Source: Neorhizobium alkalisoli
GTDB lineage: Bacteria; Pseudomonadota; Alphaproteobacteria; Rhizobiales; Rhizobiaceae
Assembly: GCF_007829835.1 (NCBI RefSeq)
Contig: NZ_VIWP01000001.1
Location: 1,240,001-1,304,000 of the forward strand
Length of the DNA: 64,000 bases
Direction of reading: 5' to 3'
Shown: in pieces, positions 36,273 to 44,506 of the stretch
Layout of the letters: every line of letters starts with the position of its first letter
Numbering within the stretch: position 1 is the stretch's first letter
Notes under the pieces: model-generated
Database searches by the model: none
Seen by the model: the letters and a program-made list of their open reading frames with translations, nothing else
Told to the model about the DNA's origin: nothing
Program-made: the position numbers and the translations under genes

Positions 36273-39200
36273 TCAGGCCGCGAAGTGAAACTGGTCCGCG
36301 GTGAGGTGCGCCTTGTCGACATTGGCGAAGGTTAGCGTCGAGTGGTCGTCGAGGGTCAGAACCGTGCCGAGCGCCGTATCGGCAAGATGTTCGGAGAGCT
36401 CTGCGAAGTCGGCAAAATCCGCCTTCGAGATATCGACGATGTCGCCGCCGCCGAAATCCAGGATCGTGTCATGGCCGAAACCGGAGCGGAAGACGAAGCT
36501 GTCGTTGCCAGCACCGCCGGTCATCCGGTCATTGCCCTTGTCACCGATCAGCACGTCGTCACCGGCATCGCCGAACAGCGTGTCGTTACCAACGCCGCCA
36601 TTGATGACGTCGGCGCCGTTTCCCCCGAAGAGGTAGTCATTGCCGTCGCCGCCGTCGATGACGTCTGCGCCGTCACGGCCGAAGGCATAATCACCGCCGC
36701 CATAGGCGGTGATGGCGTCGTCCTGGTCGGTCCCCATCAGGATATTCGAACCTTCGTCGCCGATGATGACGTTCTGCGGCTTGCCTTCGCCATTGACCGT
36801 TAGCGTGAAGCTGCCGGTATCGCTCGCCGTGCCGTCACTGACGGTATAGGAGAGCGTCAGGGTTGCCGTATCGCCATCATTGAGACCGGCAAACAGGCTG
36901 CCGGGTGTGAAGGTGAGCTTGCCATCGACGATCGAGAAGGCAGCCTTGGCGGCTTCGGCGGAGAGCGCGACGCCATCGACACCTTCGACCGTGAAACCGG
37001 ACAGCGACAGAGCGTTGCCATCGATATCGGTATCGTTGGCGACCAGATCGAAGACCTTGGTCTCATTCTCCATTACCGAGCCGGTGTCGTTGACAGCCAC
37101 AGGTCCGTCATTGACCGGGGTGACGCTGATATCGATGACCTGCTCGACGAGGCCGCCATGGCCGTCGGAGACGACCACCGTAAAATGGTCGGCACCGTTG
37201 TAATTCGCGGTCGGGTCATAGGTCCAGGCGCCGGTAGCGGCATCCAGCGAGATTGCGCCATGAGCCGGACCGAAGCCGTCCTTGATGGCAAAGGCGAGCG
37301 TGTCCTTGTCGGCATCGGAAGCGACGATCTGGCCGATGATCTGCGTGTCCTCGTTGCCGACGGCAAGCGCCGGCGTGGTGACGACGGGACCGCGGTTGAC
37401 GACGGCGCCAGAGATCTGGTCGCCGACCAGAACCGTGCCGTCGGCAAAGGAGATGACTTCGACACCACCACCGGCAAGCTGGTCCTTCAGGGTGATCGTC
37501 TCGCTGCCGATCTGGATCTCGATGTCCGAACCGTTGCGATGGAACACGACATCGCCGCGCGCCGCGTCGTCGAGGAAGAGCTGGTCGCGGTCCCCCGTCT
37601 TGCCGGCGCCCTCGATGATCACGTCGGAACCGGAGCCGGTGCTGTAGATGTAACGGTCGGAGCCGTTGCCGCCGATCAGCGTATCATTGCCTTCGCCGCC
37701 GTCGATCAGGTCGTCGCCATCGCCGCCCTTGATCGTGTCATTGCCTTCGTTCCCGATCAGCGTGTCATCGCCGGCACCGCCATCGATCGTATCGTTTCCG
37801 AGACCGCCAAGAACGACGTCGGAGCCGCTGCCGCCAGTCAGCACATCGTCGCCGTCCGTACCCTGGATGAGGTTGTGATCGCCGTCGTCACCGTCGGTCA
37901 GCGGAATGCGGTAACCGTAGGTGTTGAGATAGTTGGCGGCGATGCGCAATTCGTCGGTCTGGAAGATCGATACGCCCTGGTCCGCCCAGTAACCGAAGAC
38001 GAGATCCGGACGGCCGAGGGCCACGAAATCACCGCGGCCGCCGCTCATCGAGCCGTCGGCATTGTCCTGGCCGGCAAACAGCGTGTTGATGAAATAACGC
38101 ACGTCATACTGGTCGAAGACGGCCTTCATCTGGTCGGTGAAGAACGGACCCGGATCTGTGACCCAGCCATGCGAGTTCGGATTGACGTTGATCTCGACCG
38201 CATCGGGATGCAGTTCGGCAAAGGCTTTTGCGACCAGCGTCGGGGAGATGCCGGGATACATGATCGGCATGAAATGCACGCCGGGTGCCGAAGCGGCGAG
38301 TGCCGCCTTGATCGTGGCAATGTCGCCCTCGTTGTTGATCGCGGCCTTGAAGATCACCTGGTTGGCGACGCCGGCCTTTTCGGCAAGTGCCGAAACCGCT
38401 GCGAAATCCGAGACGGCGACCTTGTCGAGATTGACCATCGCCTTGCCCTTGATGGCGGCGAACAGTTCCTCGACGGTCGGGATCTTCTCGTCGGTTACGA
38501 CGTTCGAACCCTCGATCTTCAGGTTATAGGTGCGCAGCTGCTCCAGCGTCAGGTCGGAAACGTTGCCGCTGCCGGTCGTGGTGCGGTTGATCGAGCCGTC
38601 ATGCATCAGCACGTAATGGCCGTCCTTGGTGCGCATCAGATCGGTTTCGAGAATATCGACGCCGAGGCTGATCGAGCGTTCGACGGAAGACAGCGAGTTC
38701 TCGGCGAGGATGCGGGTGTTGTTTTCCCAATACCCCATGCGATGGGCGGCGATCAGCGAATTGCCGTCCTTGGCGTCTTCGTAAGAGGCGATGATGGCGT
38801 CGACCGAGGCGCCGACATAATGCGGATCGACCGCATCGTTCATGTGCTCCAGACCATCCGGAACGACATGCAGTCCGGCATCTTCCAGCTGGCCCGACGG
38901 GAAATCGCGGGTCTGGACGATCCAGCCCTTGCCATTGGCCATCGGTTGGTAGGAAACGACATTGTCGATATTGGCGCCGTCGAGGCCTTCCGAGGTGACG
39001 AGGAGCGCACCGTCCTTCGGCGTCTTGCCATCGATATAAAGCTCATATTCGCCGACGCCGATCTTGTTGATCGTGTAATTGCCGTTCGAAACGGAGGAGG
39101 AGCCGTCGCTCAGAACGCGGCCGAAGGTGGTGTAGGCATCGCCCTTCGGGATGAAGGTGAAGCCGTATTCATAGCCGGTATTGGCATAACCATCGGCAAC

Positions 39201-39857
39201 GTTGTCATGTACGTCGATGACCCAGCCGCTGCCATCGGCGAGCGGGCGGGCAGCACCGTACTGGGCGCGGTTTTCGGCGCCGGTGATCAGAAGAACGCCG
39301 TCGGTGAGGCTGTTCACGCCATCGATCTTGATCGTGTAGGAGGCGTCGTTGTTGCGCTGGGTATGGATGCGGCTCGAACCCTGGCCGGCCGTGGTGATCT
39401 GGTGGCCGTTATCGCGGACCCAGGCGCCGATGTAACGCTCGAAGTCGAAATTCGCGACCGAGACGTTGGTGTTGTATTCGTTGCCGAGCGAGTTGTTGAC
39501 GGAAACGAAGACAGAATTGTCGCTGCGGATGCCGATCGCAGCCGCACCATATTCGATGCCGTCGTCAAATCCCCAGTCGACGCCGTTCTGGGCGACCGAG
39601 GCGATGAAAACGCCGCGGGTGAAATCGTTCGTCGCACCGCCAGCGCGCACATGATAGTCGCCGCGATTGGAATCGCCGATGCGGCCATGATCGAGCGCGA
39701 AGAATTCCGAATGGCCTTCGAGCGTGACGAGGACGTTATTGTCCTGATTGGAGCCGCCGATCTGGTTGGCGGTGATATTGCCGGCGTCAATCTGGCCCTG
39801 GTTGAAAGACACGAAGGCGAAATTGAACGCGCCGCTGTAGACGGGTGAGTTTGTCAT
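36273..39857 (-). CDS. Large secreted RTX protein with a glycerophosphodiester phosphodiesterase domain
   Basis: An 1194-residue modular protein with no N-terminal signal. Residues 1-340 are a Gly/Asn-rich beta region of unknown function. Residues about 367-650 are a GDPD catalytic domain: His-Arg at 372-373 (AAHRMG), Glu404 and Asp406 (LETDL), His419 (LMHDGS). RTX block one spans about 660-735, a cadherin/VCBS-like region about 820-1024, RTX block two about 1036-1115, and a secretion tail follows. Predicted to hydrolyse glycerophosphodiesters outside the cell with calcium-dependent folding, releasing glycerol-3-phosphate. First gene of the type I secretion operon; GGGGG lies eight bases before the ATG. 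Confidence 0.88.
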   Translation of the reverse strand: MTNSPVYSGAFNFAFVSFNQGQIDAGNITANQIGGSNQDNNVLVTLEGHSEFFALDHGRIGDSNRGDYHVRAGGATNDFTRGVFIASVAQNGVDWGFDDGIEYGAAAIGIRSDNSVFVSVNNSLGNEYNTNVSVANFDFERYIGAWVRDNGHQITTAGQGSSRIHTQRNNDASYTIKIDGVNSLTDGVLLITGAENRAQYGAARPLADGSGWVIDVHDNVADGYANTGYEYGFTFIPKGDAYTTFGRVLSDGSSSVSNGNYTINKIGVGEYELYIDGKTPKDGALLVTSEGLDGANIDNVVSYQPMANGKGWIVQTRDFPSGQLEDAGLHVVPDGLEHMNDAVDPHYVGASVDAIIASYEDAKDGNSLIAAHRMGYWENNTRILAENSLSSVERSISLGVDILETDLMRTKDGHYVLMHDGSINRTTTGSGNVSDLTLEQLRTYNLKIEGSNVVTDEKIPTVEELFAAIKGKAMVNLDKVAVSDFAAVSALAEKAGVANQVIFKAAINNEGDIATIKAALAASAPGVHFMPIMYPGISPTLVAKAFAELHPDAVEINVNPNSHGWVTDPGPFFTDQMKAVFDQYDVRYFINTLFAGQDNADGSMSGGRGDFVALGRPDLVFGYWADQGVSIFQTDELRIAANYLNTYGYRIPLTDGDDGDHNLIQGTDGDDVLTGGSGSDVVLGGLGNDTIDGGAGDDTLIGNEGNDTIKGGDGDDLIDGGEGNDTLIGGNGSDRYIYSTGSGSDVIIEGAGKTGDRDQLFLDDAARGDVVFHRNGSDIEIQIGSETITLKDQLAGGGVEVISFADGTVLVGDQISGAVVNRGPVVTTPALAVGNEDTQIIGQIVASDADKDTLAFAIKDGFGPAHGAISLDAATGAWTYDPTANYNGADHFTVVVSDGHGGLVEQVIDISVTPVNDGPVAVNDTGSVMENETKVFDLVANDTDIDGNALSLSGFTVEGVDGVALSAEAAKAAFSIVDGKLTFTPGSLFAGLNDGDTATLTLSYTVSDGTASDTGSFTLTVNGEGKPQNVIIGDEGSNILMGTDQDDAITAYGGGDYAFGRDGADVIDGGDGNDYLFGGNGADVINGGVGNDTLFGDAGDDVLIGDKGNDRMTGGAGNDSFVFRSGFGHDTILDFGGGDIVDISKADFADFAELSEHLADTALGTVLTLDDHSTLTFANVDKAHLTADQFHFAA

Positions 39858-39979
39858 AAAAATACCCCCACGGATACGATCCGAGAACCAATATGAATTT
39901 GATCAGACCGGTTCGCACACCTCCTCATGAGACCGCCGAACCTGTCCCGCAACGCTATAAAGGTGGTTTATGACAACTT

Positions 39980-39996
39980 AATTGCATTGTGCAATT
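39980..39996. promoter_or_regulatory. Palindromic operator candidate between rtx-GDPD and ROK genes
   Basis: AATTGCA (39980-39986) and TGCAATT (39990-39996) are perfect 7-bp arms around TTG, within an AT-rich patch, about 45 bp before the ROK start and 120 bp before the RTX gene. It is a natural binding site for the ROK regulator, which would link secretion of the phosphodiesterase to a sugar-like ligand. Confidence 0.5.
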
Positions 39997-40042
39997 TAAT
40001 TTGCGCGTCTACCAGTTCTGGCATTCTCGCATGGGATCCGGA

Positions 40043-41206
40043 ATGAAAAACGTCAGCCTGTCGTATAATGAGCGCCGCTTCATCGAATTGATTTTCCGGC
40101 AGAAATCGATTTCCAGAAGCGAGATTTCCGAGCAGCTCGAACTGACCGGCTCGAGCGCGACACGTATTGCGGCGCGACTGATGGAGATCGGCCTGATCGA
40201 GGACGAGGTCGAAAGGCTGGGCGCGATGGGCCAGCCGCGACGGCCGATTGCGATCGCGCCGGGAAAGGTATTTTCCGCGGGCATCAATTTTGCTCTCAAC
40301 ACGATCGATGTCGCCATTATCGACCTTTCCGGCAAGGTCGTTTCCGTCAGGCGCGAGGGGCTGAAGCGCTCATCGCCGGAAGCGGCAGCCGAATGCGCCA
40401 ACCAGCTTCTTGAACGGATGCTGGGCGAAGCACGGATCTCGAAGGACGACGTGATTGGCGCCGGGATTTCCGTACCCGCCAATTTCTCCGACCATCACGG
40501 CACTGTGCTGCCGAACGCCCTGTTTTCCGAATACGACAATGTCGATCTCGATGCCGTGTTCGGAAAGATCATGGGACTCGAGATGACGATCGAGAACGAC
40601 GGCGCCTGTGCGGCGCTGGGCGAATATTACTTTGCCGAGGGCCATCGCCACGAGATCTTCTTTCTTTACCATCTCGGGCACGGATTTAATGGCGGAGTGA
40701 TGCTGAACGGACGGCTTTATCGCGGTGCTCACGGTAATTCCTGCGTCACCGGCGTTCTGTTTCCCTATGGAGAGCCGCGCCCGACCGGGACGGATCTGGT
40801 CAACGAACTCGCCAAACACGGCATGGTGCTTGATGACGTCGCCGATCTTGCGAATGTGCCTGCGGATGCTGAACCGGTCGTGTCCGCATGGATCGAGCGG
40901 GCAGCCGGCCAGCTGGAACAGGCGGTGCGGATCGCGACCGGCTTCTTCGATCCGAATGTCATCGTTATCGGCGGCAGGTTGCCCAGTGACCTGATGCAGC
41001 GGTTGACGGCGCGGATCGCGTGGAAAACCCTCCCGGGACCATCTAGAGGCCTTAAGGTTGCGCCGGTGATGGCCTCGAAACTCGGCGCGGACGGCGGTGC
41101 CGTTGGAGCGGCCTGCGTGCCGTTCTTTGCCCGCTATTTTCCGGGCTCCATCGAAAACGGTCACAACAATTATTCGAACGGTCGGCGTTCGTCCGCCGGT
41201 GAGTGA
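40043..41206 (+). CDS. ROK-family transcriptional regulator
   Basis: A 387-residue protein: an N-terminal helix-turn-helix (residues about 10-70, ISRSEISEQLELTGSSATRIAARLME) followed by a ROK domain with GAGISVPANF, TIENDGACAALGEYY and GHGFNGGVMLNGRLYRGAHGN. The phosphate-loop DxGxT and the CxCGxxGC zinc motif of ROK sugar kinases are absent, so it is a sensor/repressor rather than a kinase (NagC/XylR type). ATG 40043 follows GGATCCGGA; an ATG 12 bp upstream is possible. Divergent from the RTX-GDPD operon. Confidence 0.87.
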   Translation: MKNVSLSYNERRFIELIFRQKSISRSEISEQLELTGSSATRIAARLMEIGLIEDEVERLGAMGQPRRPIAIAPGKVFSAGINFALNTIDVAIIDLSGKVVSVRREGLKRSSPEAAAECANQLLERMLGEARISKDDVIGAGISVPANFSDHHGTVLPNALFSEYDNVDLDAVFGKIMGLEMTIENDGACAALGEYYFAEGHRHEIFFLYHLGHGFNGGVMLNGRLYRGAHGNSCVTGVLFPYGEPRPTGTDLVNELAKHGMVLDDVADLANVPADAEPVVSAWIERAAGQLEQAVRIATGFFDPNVIVIGGRLPSDLMQRLTARIAWKTLPGPSRGLKVAPVMASKLGADGGAVGAACVPFFARYFPGSIENGHNNYSNGRRSSAGE

Positions 41207-41293
41207 TCCGGGGCGGCGACACCGTCTGGTGTCAGTTCGATAGCGCGGTGCCGGTTTTCCGTCGGTCAGGGCTTCATGGTGACGAGGTCGTCC

Positions 41294-42190
41294 TTATCCC
41301 GGAAACGATCCCGCTCTGCTCACCGCTCCCGGGAGAGGATGGCCAAGCACTGACTCCAGCCATTTTGTGGCTTCAATCACTGCATCAATATCGATCCCTG
41401 TTTCCAAGCCCATGCGGTGCAGGGTGTAGACGACGTCTTCCGTGGCGACATTGCCGGTCGCTGCCGGCGCAAACGGGCAGCCGCCGGTTCCGCCGATGCT
41501 GGCATCGATGCGCCGGACACCCAGTTCGACGGCCGTGACGACATTGGCGATCGCGGTATTGCGGGTATCGTGAAAATGCATGCGCAGCGGAATGTTACCG
41601 GCGATCGAGTGTGCGTCGGCGAAGATGGTGCGGACCTGCGAAGGCACGCCGCAGCCGATCGTGTCGGCAAAGGCCAGTTCGTCGGGTGGCGAGGCGAGGG
41701 CCTGTTCGACGATCGAGGCGACGGTTCTGGGCGAGACCTCGCCTTCGAACGGGCAGCCGAAGGTGGCGGCGATGGTGAGCGAGGTGCGCACGCCGTTGGC
41801 GCGGGCGGTATCGGCGATCTGCCGCCAGTTCTCGATCCCCTGTGCAATCGTCGCGCCCTGGTTCTTGTGGCTGAAGGTCTCGCTGGCGACGATGACGACG
41901 TTGATCTCCTCGCAGCCGCATTGCAAAGCCCGCTCGAAACCCTTTGGATTGAGAACAAGGCCGATGCCCGTGAGGCCGTCGATCTCGCGCGCGCCGGCAA
42001 TCGCCTCCTCTGCATTGGCCATTTGCGGCACGCGGGCGGGATTGACGAAGCTTGCGACCTCCATGCGCTTCATCCCCGCAGCGGCCGCCATCCCGACCAG
42101 TTTCAGCTTATCCTCGATCGTCACCAGAACCTTTTCGTTCTGCAGGCCGTCACGTGGCGAGACCTCGATGATTTCGACAAATTCGCCCAC
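41294..42190 (-). CDS. HMG-CoA lyase family enzyme
   Basis: A 298-residue DRE-TIM aldolase of the hydroxymethylglutaryl-CoA lyase group: SPRDGLQNE (metal and catalytic Arg/Asp), HFHDTRNTAIAN (metal His pair) and the active-site Cys loop GGTGGCPFAPAATGNVATED. HMG-CoA gives acetoacetate plus acetyl-CoA; related enzymes split other 3-hydroxyacyl-CoA esters such as citramalyl-CoA. A GTG at 42190, eight bases after GGGAG, is preferred to a TTG at 42208 because the family starts at EFVEIIEV. Divergent from the CoA-transferase gene, sharing a promoter region with the GntR-type 12-mer. Confidence 0.88.
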   Translation of the reverse strand: MGEFVEIIEVSPRDGLQNEKVLVTIEDKLKLVGMAAAAGMKRMEVASFVNPARVPQMANAEEAIAGAREIDGLTGIGLVLNPKGFERALQCGCEEINVVIVASETFSHKNQGATIAQGIENWRQIADTARANGVRTSLTIAATFGCPFEGEVSPRTVASIVEQALASPPDELAFADTIGCGVPSQVRTIFADAHSIAGNIPLRMHFHDTRNTAIANVVTAVELGVRRIDASIGGTGGCPFAPAATGNVATEDVVYTLHRMGLETGIDIDAVIEATKWLESVLGHPLPGAVSRAGSFPG

Positions 42191-42255
42191 CTGATTTTCT
42201 CCCGGCAAAAATTATCTTGATTGACAACTCAAATAAGTTATTAGTTTTTGCATTG

Positions 42256-42267
42256 TTGTCCAGACAA
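42256..42267. promoter_or_regulatory. Operator candidate TTGTCCAGACAA (copy 1)
   Basis: A perfect inverted repeat TTGTC-CA-GACAA, 15 bp before the CoA-transferase ATG and in the shared divergent promoter region. The same 12-mer with one change (TTGTCCATACAA) is found 44382-44393, before the binding-protein gene. Form and location fit a GntR/UTRA regulator site. A TTGACA lies at 42221-42226, and TTGTCT with TAATAA 18 bp on can serve the lyase gene on the other strand. Confidence 0.6.
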
Positions 42268-42281
42268 ATTGGGAGAGAGAG

Positions 42282-43520
42282 ATGGCAACACTGCCCGCGA
42301 CGGGGTTTGGACCCCTGTCCGACATCCGCGTCATCGAGATGGGCCAGTTGCTTGCGGGCCCCTTCTGCGGCCAGCTGCTCGGCGATTTCGGTGCGGAAGT
42401 TATCAAGATCGAGCCTCCGGGTGTGGGAGACCCGATGCGCGAATGGGGTCGTGAAAAGCCGCATGGCCGGTCGCTTTGGTGGCCTGTGATCGCCCGCAAC
42501 AAGAAATCCATCGAAGTGAATGCCCGCGAGCCGGAAGGTCAGGACATTATCCGCAAGCTCGTCGCCGAAAGCGATATCCTGCTTGAAAACTTCCGCCCCG
42601 GCACGATGGAGAAATGGGGTCTCGGATATGATGAGCTGGTGAAGATCAATCCGAAACTGGTGATGATCCGTGTTTCCGGTTACGGCCAGACCGGCCCGTA
42701 TTCGTCCAAGGCCGGCTTCGGCGCCGTTGGCGAGGCGATGGGCGGGCTGCGTTATGTCGTCGGCGATCCGTCGACGCCGCCGAGCCGCACCGGCATTTCG
42801 ATCGGCGATACGCTGGCGGCGACCTTTGCCTGTATTGGTGGTCTGATGGCGCTGCATGCCGTCAAGCGCACCGGCCGCGGTCAGGTGGTCGACAGCGCCA
42901 TTTACGAGGCGGTTCTGGCGATGATGGAATCGCTGGTTACGGAATATGATGCAGGCGGTTATATCCGCGAACGCACCGGTGCGATCCTGCCGAATGTGGC
43001 GCCCTCCAATGTCTATCTCACCCGCGACGATCGCTACATTCTGATTGCTGCCAACCAGGACAGCGTCTTTAAGCGGCTGGCGCAGGCCATGGGGCAACCC
43101 GGCCTAGCCGCCGACCCGCGTTATGCCACCCATTCGGCGCGCGGCGCTCACCAGGCCGAACTCGACGGGATTGTCGAGCAGTGGACAAAGACGATGGATG
43201 CCGACGATCTGGCAAAGCTTCTCGACGACAGCGGTGTGCCCTGTGGCAATATCTACAGGGCGCCGGAAATGCTGGAAGACGCGCATTTCAAGGCGCGCGA
43301 GGCGATCGTCAAGGTGCCGCATCCGGTGTTCGGGGAGTTGCGCATGCAGGCGACATTCCCGAAACTTTCCGAAACGCCCGGCCGGGTCAGCAGTTGTGGT
43401 CCGCAGCTTGGCGAGCATAATGACGAGATATTCGGTTCGCTGCTCAAACTCAGCGAAAGCCAGCAGCAGGATCTGCGTCTGCGCGGCATTATCGGTCAAA
43501 GGAGACGGGAGGCGGCTTAA
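42282..43520 (+). CDS. CaiB/BaiF family (class III) CoA-transferase
   Basis: A 412-residue class III CoA-transferase: RVIEMGQLLAGPFCGQLLGDFGAEVIKIEPP (CoA-binding start), the region around ENFRPGTMEKWGLGYDEL with the putative catalytic Asp class, SGYGQTGPYSSKAGF and GRGQVVDSAIYEAV. It moves CoA from a donor such as succinyl-CoA to a free carboxylic acid. Beside an HMG-CoA-lyase-type enzyme, the simplest reading is activation of a 3-hydroxy dicarboxylate followed by cleavage; family members include the succinate-hydroxymethylglutarate CoA-transferase. GGGAGAGAGAG precedes ATG 42282. Confidence 0.87.
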   Translation: MATLPATGFGPLSDIRVIEMGQLLAGPFCGQLLGDFGAEVIKIEPPGVGDPMREWGREKPHGRSLWWPVIARNKKSIEVNAREPEGQDIIRKLVAESDILLENFRPGTMEKWGLGYDELVKINPKLVMIRVSGYGQTGPYSSKAGFGAVGEAMGGLRYVVGDPSTPPSRTGISIGDTLAATFACIGGLMALHAVKRTGRGQVVDSAIYEAVLAMMESLVTEYDAGGYIRERTGAILPNVAPSNVYLTRDDRYILIAANQDSVFKRLAQAMGQPGLAADPRYATHSARGAHQAELDGIVEQWTKTMDADDLAKLLDDSGVPCGNIYRAPEMLEDAHFKAREAIVKVPHPVFGELRMQATFPKLSETPGRVSSCGPQLGEHNDEIFGSLLKLSESQQQDLRLRGIIGQRRREAA

Positions 43521-43543
43521 CCTTCCGCGAAAGGGAGAGAGAC

Positions 43544-44320
43544 GTGACGATCCAGACGAAGACGCCGGTTGCCGGGATTGCGGGCAGTGACGATCCGACC
43601 CTTTATGGCAGGATTGCCGGCGATCTTCGCCAGGAGATCGCCGAAGGCAAACACGCGGTCGGCGGTCGCCTGCCGACGGAAGCGGCCCTTTGTGAACGTT
43701 ATGGCGCCAGCCGCTATACGGTGCGCGAGGCGTTGCGCGAACTGATCGATCTCGGCCTGATCGAGCGCCGGCAGGGGGCGGGATCCAAGGTCATCGCCGA
43801 CAAGCCGCGCACGAGCTACATCAATTCGATGCGGACGCTGAGCGAGTTCTCGCAATATGCGCAGGACACGTTTTTCGACATCCGCGACGTGACGATGGTG
43901 CGGCTCAGTGAAGAGATCGCGCCGATGATCTCGGCGCCGCCGCGCAGCATGTGGCTGAGGATCAGCGGTATTCGTCTGAATGCCGAACGCAATGACGCGA
44001 TCTGCCATACGGCCGTGCATGTCCATACCCGTTTTGCGCCGCTTCTCGAGGATGTGAAGGGCAGCAAGGGTCCAATATATGCGATCATCGAGGAACGTTC
44101 CGGCGAGGTGATTGCCGAGGCGACCCAGGAGATTACCGCAAAGCCCATGCCCGCCTGGTGCGCGCCGGAACTCGGCGTCAAGCCCGGTTCGCCCGCGATG
44201 TGTTTCGTGCGGCGTTACCTGGACGAAAGCGGCGGGATCATGCTCGCCTCGATCAATTGGCATCCGGCGGAGCGCTCGTCCTATGTCACGACGATCCGTC
44301 GTGGCGACTGGCATCCGTAA
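43544..44320 (+). CDS. GntR-family regulator with UTRA ligand domain
   Basis: A 258-residue HutC-type regulator: winged helix in residues about 18-85 (YGRIAGDLRQEIAEGK, GGRLPTEAALCERYGASRYTVREALREL, GLIERRQGAGSKV) and a C-terminal UTRA domain that binds a small effector. GTG start at 43544 follows AAGGGAGAGAG. It lies between the CoA-transferase and the transporter and probably binds the two TTGTCCA(G/T)ACAA sites, with the imported acid or its CoA ester as inducer (inference). Confidence 0.88.
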   Translation: MTIQTKTPVAGIAGSDDPTLYGRIAGDLRQEIAEGKHAVGGRLPTEAALCERYGASRYTVREALRELIDLGLIERRQGAGSKVIADKPRTSYINSMRTLSEFSQYAQDTFFDIRDVTMVRLSEEIAPMISAPPRSMWLRISGIRLNAERNDAICHTAVHVHTRFAPLLEDVKGSKGPIYAIIEERSGEVIAEATQEITAKPMPAWCAPELGVKPGSPAMCFVRRYLDESGGIMLASINWHPAERSSYVTTIRRGDWHP

Positions 44321-44381
44321 CGTAAAAATTACCGCAAGATTTGCCCAAGATTTGGTTGACAAACATCTTGCTCGTAATAAG

Positions 44382-44393
44382 TTGTCCATACAA
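44382..44393. promoter_or_regulatory. Operator candidate TTGTCCATACAA (copy 2)
   Basis: Differs by one base from copy 1 at 42256-42267. It lies in the 186-bp gap before the transporter genes, just after TTGACA (44356-44361) with TAAGTT 16 bp downstream as a weak -10, so it overlaps the probable transcription start. This marks the transporter-YrdC-LeuC operon as a second target of the GntR regulator. Confidence 0.6.
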
Positions 44394-44506
44394 ATAATGC
44401 GCATCGGTTTGAGCCGATCGGAATATGGCAGGCCGGGAAGCCTGCCGGAGGAATATTCCGCGCGATCGTTCAAGCTGCAAGTGAACTGGCTCAGGGAGGA
44501 GAACCA

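Noticed and set aside
37158..39848. 896-codon open frame opposite the RTX-GDPD gene
   Set aside because: It is a shadow produced by repetitive GGxGxD codons; its Val/Asp/Arg-rich translation has no domain, start context or ribosome-binding site.
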